Positions 13,453 to 22,477 of a stretch of DNA of 34,316 nucleotides are shown here, one piece after another. Below the pieces are notes generated by a model that was not told the origin of the DNA, did no database searches, and saw only the letters and a list, made by a program, of their open reading frames with translations. A program made the translations under genes and the position numbers. The stretch comes from Candidatus Stahliibacteriota bacterium (GTDB taxonomy: Bacteria > Hydrothermota > Tepidihabitantia > SM23-42). The DNA lies in the NCBI GenBank assembly GCA_030602565.1, contig JAUVZL010000029.1, forward strand, positions 1 through 34,316, given 5' to 3'. How positions within the stretch are numbered: the stretch's first letter is position 1; each line of letters starts with the position of its first letter.

Positions 13453-15336
13453 ATGAAAAAAGGGAAAAACAAACCTGTATGTTCTCCCACAATCCTCATT
13501 GTCGAAGACGAAATGATTGTCGCAAAAGACATTGAAAGAACCTTGATGAATTTGGGTTATCAGGTTTCCTCAACTGTATCATCTGGCAAACAAGTAATCA
13601 AAAAAGCAAAGACGGATAAGCCGGATTTGATTCTGATGGATATCGTGCTGAGGGGTGAAATGAATGGCATTGAAGCTGCAGAGCAAATACACACGCGTCT
13701 CAATATTCCTGTAGTGTATCTTACTGCTTATGCAGATAAAAAAACATTGCAGCGCGCAAAGATAACAGAGCCATATGGGTATATTCTTAAACCATTTAGT
13801 GAAAGAGAATTACACTCAACTATAGAGATAGCTCTTCATGAGTGCCAGATGGAAAAGAAGATAAAACACCTCAGTGATGTACTGTGCGCAATCAGAAATG
13901 TTAATCAACTCATCACAAAAGAAAAGAACCGCGATAAATTGCTTAAAGGCATCTGCAAGAAACTCACTGAGACTCGCGGCTACTCTAGCACCTGGATCGC
14001 AGTCATAGACGAATCTGGTAAACCATCAGCTTATGCTGAAACCGGTGTTGGCAGGAATTTTTCACACCTAATCGAATCTCTCAAACAAGGAAACCCACCC
14101 AAATGTTGGAAAAAAATACTGTCAAAACCAGGTGTAGTGGTAATAGAAGACACATCCAAAATCTGTGCTGAATGTCCTTTAGCGCGCAAAAATAGTGGCA
14201 ACAGAATCTTGAGCGCCCGGCTGGAATCCAATAACAAAGTTCACGGTTTGATAATAGTATCCACCGCCGATAATTTCCCCATAGATAAGGATGAGTTGTC
14301 ACTTCTCAATGAAATCGCAGGCGATGTTGGACTTGCACTTCACACCATAAAAATAGGCGAGGAACGAAAACAAGCGTTGAAGCAACTGGAAGAAAGCGAA
14401 GCACGGCTACGGACTATCATAAGCAAAAATGCCGACAGTATAATTATTGTAGATGGAAATGGTATCGTGCGTTTTATCAATCCTGCTGCCGAAAAATTAT
14501 TCGGTTTTGGTAAGAAAAAGATGGTGGGTGAATTGTTTGGGTTTCCGGTCGTCGTTGGTGAAACGACAGAAATTGAAATCATACAAAAAGGAAGAAAAAC
14601 AACTGTAGCGGAAATGCGCATGGTTGGCATAAAGTGGCAGGGAAAGGCTGTACACCTTGCATCGCTACGGGACATCACCGAGCACAAACAGACTGAGCAA
14701 GCCTTGCAGCTAAGTCTTGAGAGATCACAAAGGATCCTGCAAGAAACTGTAAGTGCCTTAGCAATAGCCCTTGAAAAGAGGGACCCATATACAGCAGGAC
14801 ATTCACTGCGCGTAGCGCAGCTCACATTTGAAATAGCCACACAATTAGGGTTTTCAGAGAAACAAATTAGGGGTGTCCATATGGCTGCCTCTATTCATGA
14901 TATCGGAAAGATATACGTTCCTGCTGAGATTCTCAGTAAACCCAATAAATTAACTGAAGGCGAATTTATGCTAATTAAAAGCCATTGTCAGGTTGGTTAT
15001 GATATATTGAAAAATATAGAATTCCCCTGGCCAATTGCAAAGATTGTTCTGCAACATCATGAAAGAATAGATGGTTCTGGTTATCCAATGGGTCTGAAGG
15101 ACAAAAAGATATTGCATGAAGCAAAGATATTGGGTGTCGCCGACGTGGTAGAAGCAATGTGCTCACACCGACCATATAGGCCTGCACCAGGTATAGATAA
15201 AGCATTAGAAGAAATTTTACAAAATAAGGGCGTTCTGTACAATCCAGACGTGGTAGATGCCTGTTTTTATTTATTTAAAGGAAAAGGTTTCACATTTGGT
15301 CCCATAAGTAGGTTTCCTTTTTTAGACAAATCTTAA
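13453..15336 (+). CDS. Receiver-GAF-PAS-HD-GYP response regulator (c-di-GMP phosphodiesterase)
   Basis: About 627 aa from ATG 13453; GTG 13444 directly after the previous stop is the alternative. Numbering from the GTG: receiver 15-130 (EDE 21-23, D66 in LILMDIVL, K116 in LKPF), GAF-like 145-305, PAS 318-415 (NADSIIIVDGNGIVRFINPA), then HD-GYP 430-615 with HDIGK (485-489), H514, HH (538-539) and DGSGYP (542-547). HD-GYP enzymes hydrolyse cyclic di-GMP, and all the metal ligands I can judge are present, so it should be active. It closes the plus-strand signalling cluster. Its stop lies 27 bp from the end of the convergent pilus ATPase gene, whose product carries an MshEN-like domain. Confidence 0.9.
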   Translation: MKKGKNKPVCSPTILIVEDEMIVAKDIERTLMNLGYQVSSTVSSGKQVIKKAKTDKPDLILMDIVLRGEMNGIEAAEQIHTRLNIPVVYLTAYADKKTLQRAKITEPYGYILKPFSERELHSTIEIALHECQMEKKIKHLSDVLCAIRNVNQLITKEKNRDKLLKGICKKLTETRGYSSTWIAVIDESGKPSAYAETGVGRNFSHLIESLKQGNPPKCWKKILSKPGVVVIEDTSKICAECPLARKNSGNRILSARLESNNKVHGLIIVSTADNFPIDKDELSLLNEIAGDVGLALHTIKIGEERKQALKQLEESEARLRTIISKNADSIIIVDGNGIVRFINPAAEKLFGFGKKKMVGELFGFPVVVGETTEIEIIQKGRKTTVAEMRMVGIKWQGKAVHLASLRDITEHKQTEQALQLSLERSQRILQETVSALAIALEKRDPYTAGHSLRVAQLTFEIATQLGFSEKQIRGVHMAASIHDIGKIYVPAEILSKPNKLTEGEFMLIKSHCQVGYDILKNIEFPWPIAKIVLQHHERIDGSGYPMGLKDKKILHEAKILGVADVVEAMCSHRPYRPAPGIDKALEEILQNKGVLYNPDVVDACFYLFKGKGFTFGPISRFPFLDKS

Positions 15337-15363
15337 AAAAGTTGGGTAAACTTTGTTCACTAT

Positions 15364-17508
15364 TCAAGATTTGACCCCCAGAAGTTCCATATCCTCTGCC
15401 AGGACATTCTGATAAACGTCCTCTGGAGCACAAATAAGGCCTTTCACTTTTTCAATGGCGTGATTGCTGATTAGATATATACCCTTTTTTTGGAAGAACT
15501 TCCTGATTTCCACAATAGATTTGCCTGAACGAACCATACGGGCAATACTGGGATCGAATTTCAAAACTTCATATAGACCTTCGCGTCCAAAATACCCGGT
15601 ATTATGGCACTTTGCACAGCCGACTGGATGGGCAACCCGCGCCGGAATATCATCAGTAAAAGGCATGAACATATTCCGTTCATTCGAAGAAATCTCCATT
15701 ACTTTCTTGCAGCATGAGCAAAGTTTCTTGACCAATCTTTGCGCAACTACACAGAGAACTGCATCTGCCATAACGCCGCACCCAATGCCCAATCTTTCAA
15801 GGCGGAAAACAGCTGTCGTCGTATCAGTTGTGTGCAGCGTTGTTAAAGTGAGGTGGCCTGTACTTGCAAAATCCATTGCCATTTTTGCAGAATATTGGTC
15901 TCTGATTTCGCCAAGAAAGATCACATCCGGATCCAATCTCACCACAGATTTGAGTAACGCCTCAAATGTTATACCGGCTTTTTCATTTACCTGCTGCTGA
16001 TTTGCAAAAGGCATAAGATATTCAACCGGGTCTTCAATTGTCACGAGATTTCGCACCTGGCAATTTATGTGTGAGAGTAAGCTATAGATCGTTGTGGTCT
16101 TACCAGACCCTGTTGGTCCAACAACCAAAATCAGACCATGTGTTCGATTGATGACGTCCATCATTGTATCAGCCTGTTCATCAGTCATCCCAAGCTCGTT
16201 CAGTTTTTTTGGTTTGGCATACGGCTGCAACATTCTTATTACGATATTCTCACCCTCTGGTGTTGATGCAGTAGCTAAACGAAGTTTATAATTCTTGTCG
16301 TCAATCACCGCCTCCAATGTACCATCCTGAGGTCTTCGTCGTTCCGCTATATCCATACCGCTAATTGCCTTGAAGCGACCTATTAACATGAAGCCTATTT
16401 TCTTTTCCAGAATAAACATATTTCTCATATCACCATCTATTCTAAAACGAATAATGCAATCGTTTTTCTTTAGCTCAATGTGTATGTCACTTGCTCTTTC
16501 TGATGCAGCCGCGAATAGTAGTTTGTTTGCAATGCCAGAAGTCGATTGACCTTCAGTACCCAGATTGTAAGACGGGGCAGTAGTTTTTGGATCAACCGGC
16601 TCAGCGAGCCCCTCTACTGTATTGATGCTGAAATCCTGGGATCGTACTGTATCATCTTCGCCTTGATCAGTATGTAATATTGATTCAATACTGGCAGGAG
16701 GAGTAACCACGAGCTTCAATCCTTTGTCTTGTGAATAGAATTTCTCCAAAATATCAATGACTTCCAGATTAAAGGGGTTGCTCAATATAAAGGCACATTT
16801 TCTATCTTTTTGCTTTAATGCCACAATAAGATTCGATTTACAGAACGTCACGGGAAGTATGCCCAGCTCAACATCCTCTGGTTTGATCTTAGGTAAAAAA
16901 GGAAGTTTTAGATAATCAGCGATATACACCGACATCCTTGTATTATCAATGCCGATCCCATATGCTGCTGAATAAAGGCTTGCATGCTCCATGGTATCCA
17001 GTTTATATTGTTGCTCAGGCGATAGATTTAGTTTATCAGATAGAAATTCTTTAAATTGAATGAAATTAGATGAAGTAAGACTGACGTCTGACTTAATCGC
17101 ATCTCCCCGGAAATCTTTCCATCGCAGGGCAGTCTTGAGGTGATAACGAACGTTTTCAAGCAAGATGTCTTTCTTTATGGGTTTAATAAGATAACCAACA
17201 GCGCCGAGGGCAAATGCCTTTGCCCTGTCTTTTTCCTCTTTTAAAGCAGTCACAAATACAACCGGGGTGAAGGCGGTTTCTGATTTTTGCTGGAGTTTGT
17301 AGCAGAAGTCATAACCATCCATTTCCGGCATCATAATGTCAAGCAGAATAAGATCGGGCGTGACGTCTCGGAGTATCTCCAAACCCTTGAGCCCGCTTTC
17401 CGCAATCATAACATCATAACCTTCACCGCTCAATAAACTTTTGGTTAGCTTTAGTATATTGCTGTCGTCGTCGACAACCAGAATAAGTGGCTTAGCTGGA
17501 CTATTCAT
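15364..17508 (-). CDS. Receiver-MshEN-like-GspE/PilB assembly ATPase
   Basis: 714 aa. Residues 1-125 are a receiver (DDD 13-15, D57 in LILLDIMMPEMDG, T87, K109). Residues 145-280 resemble the MshEN/GspE N-terminal domain (YIADYLKLPFLPKIKPEDVE, LSNPFNLEVID), a family in which many members bind c-di-GMP. Residues 325-700 are a type II/IV secretion ATPase with SERASDIHIE, Walker A GPTGSGKT (464-471), Asp box (IEDPVEY 491-497), Walker B LDPDVIFLGEIRD (525-537), His box (GHLTLTTLHTTD) and a zinc tetracysteine (C597/C600, C631/C634). It powers pilus assembly or protein secretion at the inner membrane. An N-terminal receiver on a PilB-type motor is unusual and suggests control by phosphorylation. 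The start overlaps the upstream HPt gene by 8 bp. Confidence 0.9.
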   Translation of the reverse strand: MNSPAKPLILVVDDDSNILKLTKSLLSGEGYDVMIAESGLKGLEILRDVTPDLILLDIMMPEMDGYDFCYKLQQKSETAFTPVVFVTALKEEKDRAKAFALGAVGYLIKPIKKDILLENVRYHLKTALRWKDFRGDAIKSDVSLTSSNFIQFKEFLSDKLNLSPEQQYKLDTMEHASLYSAAYGIGIDNTRMSVYIADYLKLPFLPKIKPEDVELGILPVTFCKSNLIVALKQKDRKCAFILSNPFNLEVIDILEKFYSQDKGLKLVVTPPASIESILHTDQGEDDTVRSQDFSINTVEGLAEPVDPKTTAPSYNLGTEGQSTSGIANKLLFAAASERASDIHIELKKNDCIIRFRIDGDMRNMFILEKKIGFMLIGRFKAISGMDIAERRRPQDGTLEAVIDDKNYKLRLATASTPEGENIVIRMLQPYAKPKKLNELGMTDEQADTMMDVINRTHGLILVVGPTGSGKTTTIYSLLSHINCQVRNLVTIEDPVEYLMPFANQQQVNEKAGITFEALLKSVVRLDPDVIFLGEIRDQYSAKMAMDFASTGHLTLTTLHTTDTTTAVFRLERLGIGCGVMADAVLCVVAQRLVKKLCSCCKKVMEISSNERNMFMPFTDDIPARVAHPVGCAKCHNTGYFGREGLYEVLKFDPSIARMVRSGKSIVEIRKFFQKKGIYLISNHAIEKVKGLICAPEDVYQNVLAEDMELLGVKS

Positions 17509-17818
17509 AAATGACCTCTAATCGTTCAAGATAATCCTTCAACTTATCTGCACACTTCCTTATCTGCTCTTCATTTCTTTCTTGTGTTGCTTGTTCAAGA
17601 AATTCGCCGATTGCACTTATCACATCAAATCCATATGCACCACCAGAACCACTCAAACCATGTCCCAATGTTTCGATCCTCGCAAAATCATGCTTCTCTA
17701 ATAAAACTAAAATTACATCGATTTTGTTGTTGATGTCTACAAGATAACCAGGAATCAGATTTTTTATCTCGGCTAAAGCATACACAATTATTTTATTACC
17801 ATTTTCGTGGTTTGGCAT
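17501..17818 (-). CDS. HPt (histidine phosphotransfer) protein
   Basis: 105 aa, all-helical. The H-box is ARIETLGHGLSGSGGAYGF with H53 the likely phosphorylated histidine; the family consensus is H-x-LKG-x2-x2-G. Such proteins relay phosphate between receivers. The gene overlaps the receiver-PilB gene by 8 bp and is translated just before it, so the receiver on the ATPase is the obvious target. No kinase is encoded on this strand; the PAS kinase at 10945 and its lone receiver are candidates for the input. Confidence 0.85.
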   Translation of the reverse strand: MPNHENGNKIIVYALAEIKNLIPGYLVDINNKIDVILVLLEKHDFARIETLGHGLSGSGGAYGFDVISAIGEFLEQATQERNEEQIRKCADKLKDYLERLEVIYE

Positions 17819-17819
17819 A

Positions 17820-17963
17820 TCAATTTTGAGCTAATTGAGTTAATTCATTCACATACTGTAAAAGCTCATTATATTTCTCTTTGTATTCAGCGAGCGGGAA
17901 CTGTTTGAAACATCTCTTGAATTCACTCTTCACGTCTTCATCTTGCTCTACCAGGATAATCAC
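17820..17963 (-). CDS. Small ORF resembling a shortened receiver start, 47 aa
   Basis: GTG at 17963 opens a 47-residue frame that stops 1 bp before the HPt start. The first part (VIILVEQDEDVKSEFKRCF) resembles the beta1-alpha1 part of a receiver domain; the second (EYKEKYNELLQYVNELTQL) is a coiled-coil-like helix. The middle of a receiver, including the phosphoacceptor, is missing. No clear ribosome binding site was seen. It is probably the collapsed remnant of a receiver gene at the head of the HPt/PilB operon, or a small helper peptide. Confidence 0.35.
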   Translation of the reverse strand: MIILVEQDEDVKSEFKRCFKQFPLAEYKEKYNELLQYVNELTQLAQN

Positions 17964-18034
17964 ATATAATTATTAGGTAAAATTAATGAGGCAACAACTA
18001 ACAACAATACGTATTTAGCTGTAGGTAGATTTGC

Positions 18035-18373
18035 CTAATGTCCTCCGACAACTGTATAACCCTCTGCTCTGAGTCTACGCGCAAGACCCTGCTCAGCGAT
18101 TACTGCTTCATCGTATAACAAGGGGTTAAGGTCTTCATATAGCTCGGGCATCAACCGAATGCCGTATTTCTTTACATATCCACTCGCCTTGTAACCGGCT
18201 TTGTGGTTTTCAAAACGTTTTACTGGGTTGATGCCGGTCATACCAACATACACACATGGTTTTCCAGAATCTCGGCGCGGATTCTCATCCTGCACTTTTC
18301 GAAATTTCCTGATACAGTCTTCCAACAATACCACATAGATACTGTAGTGAACTGATTTCTTCTTATTCGACAT
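18035..18373 (-). CDS. GIY-YIG-like small protein
   Basis: 112 aa. The segment SIYVVLLED ... KPCVYVGMTGINPVKRFENH fits the GIY-YIG nuclease superfamily: the YVGMT element, then an arginine-rich helix, and E93 in AEQGLARRLRAEGY as the possible metal-binding glutamate. The first motif (IYVVLL) departs from GIY and has an inserted strand-loop before YVG. Cytoplasmic, with no other domain. A strong promoter lies at 18448-18477 with a leader of about 68 nt. Function could be DNA nicking or repair; activity is unproven. Confidence 0.55.
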   Translation of the reverse strand: MSNKKKSVHYSIYVVLLEDCIRKFRKVQDENPRRDSGKPCVYVGMTGINPVKRFENHKAGYKASGYVKKYGIRLMPELYEDLNPLLYDEAVIAEQGLARRLRAEGYTVVGGH

Positions 18374-18447
18374 TTCTCTGCATCTCAGTTACCCCCATAC
18401 TCCAGCACCCCTTTTCTCCTAGTCTCCGCCTGATCCATTGTCGACAA

Positions 18448-18477
18448 ATTATATAGCGGTCTGCGTTCTAAAGTCAA
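18448..18477 (-). promoter_or_regulatory. Promoter of the GIY-YIG-like gene
   Basis: On the minus strand, TTGACT (18477-18472), 18-bp spacer, TATAAT (18453-18448). Back to back with the plus-strand promoter 15 bp away. Confidence 0.65.
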
Positions 18478-18491
18478 GCACTTTTTCAAGC

Positions 18492-18519
18492 TTGACATCC
18501 AGGAACAATTGGCTATGAT
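18492..18519 (+). promoter_or_regulatory. Promoter of the 354-aa secreted gene
   Basis: TTGACA (18492-18497), 16-bp spacer, TATGAT (18514-18519). The GAGGAGG ribosome binding site (18525-18531) starts at the expected transcription start, leaving a leader of roughly 10 nt. Confidence 0.65.
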
Positions 18520-18535
18520 ATACTGAGGAGGTTAA

Positions 18536-19600
18536 ATGAAATCACTAATATCAATTGTGATATTATCTATTCTTACTAGCGCACCACTCACCGGCCAGAT
18601 TATAATTGACTGGACTGAAATACCACAGAATATAGGCACTCGATTTACCCATAATGGCGTGGATAGCGTGACCGTAAAAATCGGCTCTCAAGGTGGTCCG
18701 CATACATGGCAATTCGTTTCACAACCAACGGGCGAACAGGATACTGATGTGCTCGTCGTCCCTAAGAATTCCACACCTTTTGAAGATTCATTTCCTGGCT
18801 CGAATCTTGTCTATATGATATATGAGGACGCCGATACAATATATGCATACTCCCGACTCACTCCAAGTTTTGCATGTAACCTTGGTCAGGGAAGTGTATC
18901 AGGAGATACGTTTTTCTTCCGCTTTGAGCCGGTAGATACCTCCCCTTTACCAATAGTCTATGGAGCTAGCCGTCACTACCATAACGGTTACACTATGGAG
19001 TTGGCTACTAATGTGGAACTAAGAATTGACAACTATGGATTTGAAACGATTGATGCCTGGGGTATGGTGATAATCCCTTATGATACGTTTGATTGCCTTC
19101 GCTCATGCTCATTTGATACTATAATAACAACGTTATTAGTTAATGGTATTCCTGTTACTGTAGATACAACCACTCACATCATATATGATTTTCTACCTGA
19201 AGACGTTGGTGTAGCTGTTCACGTACTTAGCTATGAAGAAGAAACTAATCCGAATTATAGTAATGCCCTGTTCCTTTCACGGCTCACCTATTTCTCCACC
19301 GGTGTTTATGAATCTAGACGATTTACCGTGAATGATCTATCGCACCAACCAAATCCATTTTCTGATTATGTCACGATCAATTATTGCCTATCAGAAAGGA
19401 GTGCGGTTGAATTGAAGATCTACGACAGTGCCGGGAGATTAGTGAAGACTGCAATTAACACGGTTCAGTCTTCAGGTCAACACACTGTAAAGTGGTACGG
19501 CAGAGATGACCACGGTAAATCACGGTCCGACGGCGTTTATTTCTATTCGCTATATGTGAATGGTTGCCGTTTTACAGGAAAAATGCTATTTACAGAATAG
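18536..19600 (+). CDS. Secreted protein with C-terminal sorting domain
   Basis: 354 aa. The signal peptide is residues 1-20 (SLISIVILSILTSAPLTGQ). The central 240 residues form a beta-rich domain of no recognised family (QGGPHTWQFVSQPTGEQD, LVYMIYEDADTIYAYSRL), reminiscent of uncharacterised exported proteins of Bacteroidetes-like phyla. From about residue 270 a FlgD-like sorting domain is clear: SHQPNPFSDYVTINYCLSE, KIYDSAGRLVKT, QHTVKWYGRDDHGKSRSDG, VYFYSL. GAGGAGG 5 bp before the ATG confirms the start. Likely exported to the surface. Confidence 0.75.
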   Translation: MKSLISIVILSILTSAPLTGQIIIDWTEIPQNIGTRFTHNGVDSVTVKIGSQGGPHTWQFVSQPTGEQDTDVLVVPKNSTPFEDSFPGSNLVYMIYEDADTIYAYSRLTPSFACNLGQGSVSGDTFFFRFEPVDTSPLPIVYGASRHYHNGYTMELATNVELRIDNYGFETIDAWGMVIIPYDTFDCLRSCSFDTIITTLLVNGIPVTVDTTTHIIYDFLPEDVGVAVHVLSYEEETNPNYSNALFLSRLTYFSTGVYESRRFTVNDLSHQPNPFSDYVTINYCLSERSAVELKIYDSAGRLVKTAINTVQSSGQHTVKWYGRDDHGKSRSDGVYFYSLYVNGCRFTGKMLFTE

Positions 19601-19731
19601 GACTTTCCGCCTGTTAGCACTCCCCCTATGTCTCGAATTGGTCTATCCAAATCCCGTGTGGTATCAAGTGATATACGACAGAAATAGGCTAAATAGGTAG
19701 CAAGTCCTCTACGGCCAATGGAATAAACTAT

Positions 19732-20331
19732 CTATTCTCTTGAATAATGTGCAGTGTCCTTGTGTATGAGGTCCTCGATAGTTTTCCATAAATCATCAAC
19801 ATCTGCTGTCATTATCACAAGATTGTGTTTCTTACCATGAAGATCAATTGCTCGGTTCTCTAAAATCTTCTCCTGTTGAAAACCAACAGATTCAAATGCT
19901 TTTATCACTGTATGCTGGTTTTCAACTACCTCTGCAACAAGTCTGTTCATCTTCAAACTAAGTGCAAGATAAAATATCTCTTTAGCCAACAAAGTCCCTA
20001 ATCCGCGGCGGCGAAAGCTCCTGTCCGTCACAATACGAATCTCTCCTACATTTGGTGGCTGGTCAGTCGTTCTTTTATGTAATGTGGCGTCACCTATAAT
20101 CCTGTCATCTAGCTCCGCTAACATTGGAATCACATGTTCGTAATTCAGCTTCTGAGCCCATGATTCAATAACTTTAGGGTCGGTGACATCATTTTTCAAA
20201 AATAACCTATCCTCTTCAGGAAGTCCTAAGAAGAATTTTAGGAGCTTCTGCTCATCTTCCTTGACCATAGGACGGAGAATGACTTTTTCTCCGCTTTTTA
20301 TAGTAACCTCTTTTGGATAATCTCTTAACAT
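19732..20331 (-). CDS. GNAT-family acetyltransferase
   Basis: 199 aa from the second ATG (20331). GNAT hallmarks are VILRPMVKEDEQKLLKFF at the N-terminus, the GEIRIVTDRSFRRRGLGTLL motif A that binds acetyl-CoA pyrophosphate, and ENQHTVIKAFESVGFQQE motif B. It transfers acetyl groups from acetyl-CoA to an unknown amine. The start choice rests on AGGAGG at 20342-20347: it is 1 bp from the ATG at 20340 but 10 bp from the ATG at 20331. It is transcribed alone from the promoter at 20491-20518. Confidence 0.8.
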   Translation of the reverse strand: MLRDYPKEVTIKSGEKVILRPMVKEDEQKLLKFFLGLPEEDRLFLKNDVTDPKVIESWAQKLNYEHVIPMLAELDDRIIGDATLHKRTTDQPPNVGEIRIVTDRSFRRRGLGTLLAKEIFYLALSLKMNRLVAEVVENQHTVIKAFESVGFQQEKILENRAIDLHGKKHNLVIMTADVDDLWKTIEDLIHKDTAHYSRE

Positions 20332-20382
20332 TGATTTCATTCCTCCTTTCTAATAGTTATACGCTCATAATTGAATTGCCCC

Positions 20383-20448
20383 TTACCTTTCCTGAATCAA
20401 CTGCTGGAGGATTTCCTGTACTTCTTTTACATAATCCTCTCTGACCAT
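20383..20448 (-). CDS. Possible 21-aa ORF upstream of the acetyltransferase
   Basis: ATG 20448 to TAA 20383. The peptide ends YVKEVQEILQQLIQER, a well-formed helix, and the in-frame sequence upstream (SFFKTSRL) also looks protein-like. No ribosome binding site is clear. It may be a leader peptide or the tail of a lost gene. Confidence 0.2.
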   Translation of the reverse strand: MVREDYVKEVQEILQQLIQER

Positions 20449-20490
20449 CAATCTGCTGGTCTTGAAAAATGATCGTTTGCTCCACTAACT

Positions 20491-20518
20491 ATTGTAGACA
20501 GCAGAAATAATTTGTCAA
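20491..20518 (-). promoter_or_regulatory. Promoter of the acetyltransferase transcript
   Basis: Minus strand TTGACA (20518-20513), 16-bp spacer, TACAAT (20496-20491). The leader to the acetyltransferase start is about 150 nt. Confidence 0.6.
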
Positions 20519-20627
20519 TGATGGATTTTAATAGGCATCAGATTCCCCGATTCTCAGGCAAGGTCAGACCACAAATCTTCTACTCACACGAGGTCTAAAT
20601 GTCATTCCAAGTAACAATAACAGATTT

Positions 20628-21947
20628 CTATTTTAGCAGCACCATCTTCTTTGTAGCAGAAAAGTTGTCTCCATTCAGTCGACAAAAATAGATTCCTTCA
20701 GGGGCTCTTCTGCCATAGGCATCTGTGCCGTTCCATGTAATACAATAACTACCTGGTTCTACTTCGTTCTTTACCAGTTCTCTTACTACACTACCAGTAA
20801 TGTCGTAGATATATAAAGAGATTCGCGTTTTTCTGGTTACACCGTAATTGATATTCACTCTTCCTGATAGGCTTATGGATGGTTTAATAGTAAATCTGAA
20901 GAACTCAGGTAAAGAGGATGATGTTTCAGTAATACCGGTGGAAGAAACTTTGTAAATCTGCCAGAATGTTGTACCGTCGTATTTCATATAAACAATTTCA
21001 CTACCATCAGGTGACCACTGAGGGTATATGTGATCATAGGAATCACTTGTCAGAGGTATTTCTGTTCCACCTCCTGATGACACCTTGTAAATCTGGTCAA
21101 AGCCCGTTATATCCTGCTTTTGATAAACGATTTCACTGCCGTCAGGTGACCACTGAGCATACCTATGATCATATGTGTCATTGGTCAAAGGTGTCTCTGT
21201 CCCTCCGGTTGATGCAATTTTGTAAATCTGCCAGAAACCCGCTATGTCTTTCTGATATGCAATTTCGTTTCCATTAGGTGACCACTGAGGATACCGGTGA
21301 TCATATGTATCATTGGTGAGTGGCAATTCAGTTCCTCCGCTCGATGAAATCTTATAGATCTGTCGAAAGCCAGTTCCATCCTGCTTGTCATAAGCAATTT
21401 CACTTCCATCAGGTGACCACTCTGGATACCAATGGTCATAACTATCACTGGTCAGAACAAATTCAGAGCCTCCTGCCGAGGGCACAGTATAAATCTGTCT
21501 GAAACCACCAAACAATTTCATATATACGATTTCAACATCATCAGGTGACCATTGGGGATCAAGGTGATCATAGGAATCACTGGTCAGAGGTGTCTCTGCT
21601 CCGCCACTTGATTGAATTTTGTAGACCTGGGAAAATCCCGTTGCATTCCATTTTGTATATGCAATTTCACTGCCGCTAAATGCCCACTCTGCAGTAACAT
21701 GGTGATAGCTATCACTGGTCAGGGGTATTTCAGCTCCTCCACCTGATGCCACTTTATAGATCTGCCGAAAGCCAGTTCCATCCTGCTTGTCATAAGCAAT
21801 TTCACTTCCATCAGGTGACCACTCTGGATCATAATGATCATAGAAATCACTGGTAAGGGGTATCTCCTGTGCCCAAAGAAGACTGGCGAGTAGCATTGTA
21901 CCTATAAGAAGAGTGTGGCAAATCCTTTTTTGAATGAACTTAGTCAT
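20628..21947 (-). CDS. Secreted TolB/PD40-like propeller with C-terminal sorting domain
   Basis: 439 aa. The signal peptide (about 1-26, ending LLWAQ) is followed by seven repeats of about 45 residues of the form IPLTSDSYDHxYPQWSPDG, SEIAYxKxDGTGFxQIYK, VSSGGGTE. These are PD40/WD40-like blades as in TolB, so one complete seven-bladed propeller. The end (KTRISLYIYDITGSVVRELV, GSYCITWNGTDAYGRRAPEG, IYFCRLNG) is the FlgD-like sorting domain. The promoter at 21966-21993 and an AAGGTGGGA just before the start support the call. The blades are very similar to each other at the DNA level, suggesting recent repeat duplication. Confidence 0.85.
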   Translation of the reverse strand: MTKFIQKRICHTLLIGTMLLASLLWAQEIPLTSDFYDHYDPEWSPDGSEIAYDKQDGTGFRQIYKVASGGGAEIPLTSDSYHHVTAEWAFSGSEIAYTKWNATGFSQVYKIQSSGGAETPLTSDSYDHLDPQWSPDDVEIVYMKLFGGFRQIYTVPSAGGSEFVLTSDSYDHWYPEWSPDGSEIAYDKQDGTGFRQIYKISSSGGTELPLTNDTYDHRYPQWSPNGNEIAYQKDIAGFWQIYKIASTGGTETPLTNDTYDHRYAQWSPDGSEIVYQKQDITGFDQIYKVSSGGGTEIPLTSDSYDHIYPQWSPDGSEIVYMKYDGTTFWQIYKVSSTGITETSSSLPEFFRFTIKPSISLSGRVNINYGVTRKTRISLYIYDITGSVVRELVKNEVEPGSYCITWNGTDAYGRRAPEGIYFCRLNGDNFSATKKMVLLK

Positions 21948-21965
21948 ATTCCCACCTTTGTATTA

Positions 21966-21993
21966 ATTATCCAGAATTTTGTGCGGATGTCAA
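21966..21993 (-). promoter_or_regulatory. Promoter of the TolB-like secreted gene
   Basis: Minus strand TTGACA (21993-21988), 16-bp spacer, GATAAT (21971-21966). Transcription would start about 12 nt before the ATG, just ahead of the ribosome binding site. Confidence 0.65.
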
Positions 21994-22026
21994 GGTGAAT
22001 TGTGATGTCCCCGGAATTCCTATTTT

Positions 22027-22473
22027 TTATTCTACTATCACAATTTTGACTACTCTGCTTTCAGAATCCTTCTTAAATACCAGAAAGTATGTCCCCGAAG
22101 ATAAATCGGCTCGGTCAAACTGAATTGTATGAAGACTTTTCGCAACTGCGCAATTCAAAATATCTCTCACCTTCCGGCCTAATGCATCATACAATATCAG
22201 CTGCACCATGCTTGGTTGGGTAAGGTTGAATTGCATCTTAGCCAACGAAAACATGGGGTTAGGTGAAACTAATAGCGTGGACCGAGGTTCAATAGCAACT
22301 GTACCGTCAGGTCTTAACTTCATATAATACAACTGGACTCCAGAGGTCCAGGTCCGGAAAACAATGTGAACACAGGTATCAAGTGTTGCCACAACCCGAA
22401 CATGCGACATAACCGAAATGGTTTCAAGTGTGTCCCAGGTCCAAGTTACGCCATAGTCTTGCGAAATCCCATA
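22027..22473 (-). pseudogene. 3' remnant of a secreted BNR-repeat protein
   Basis: The open frame from ATG 22410 gives 127 aa, but protein-like sequence extends upstream to 22473: ISQDYGVTWTWDTLETISVM contains the S-x-D-x-G-x-TW Asp-box of BNR/sialidase-type propellers. An in-frame TAA (22474-22476) blocks it there. The remainder (LYYMKLRPDGTVAIEP, then SPNPMFSLAKMQFNLTQ, LILYDALGRKVRDIL, GTYFLVFKK) is the end of a propeller plus a sorting domain. The signal peptide and most of the protein are missing. The break coincides with the start of an unrelated plus-strand fragment. Confidence 0.7.
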
Positions 22474-22477
22474 TTAG

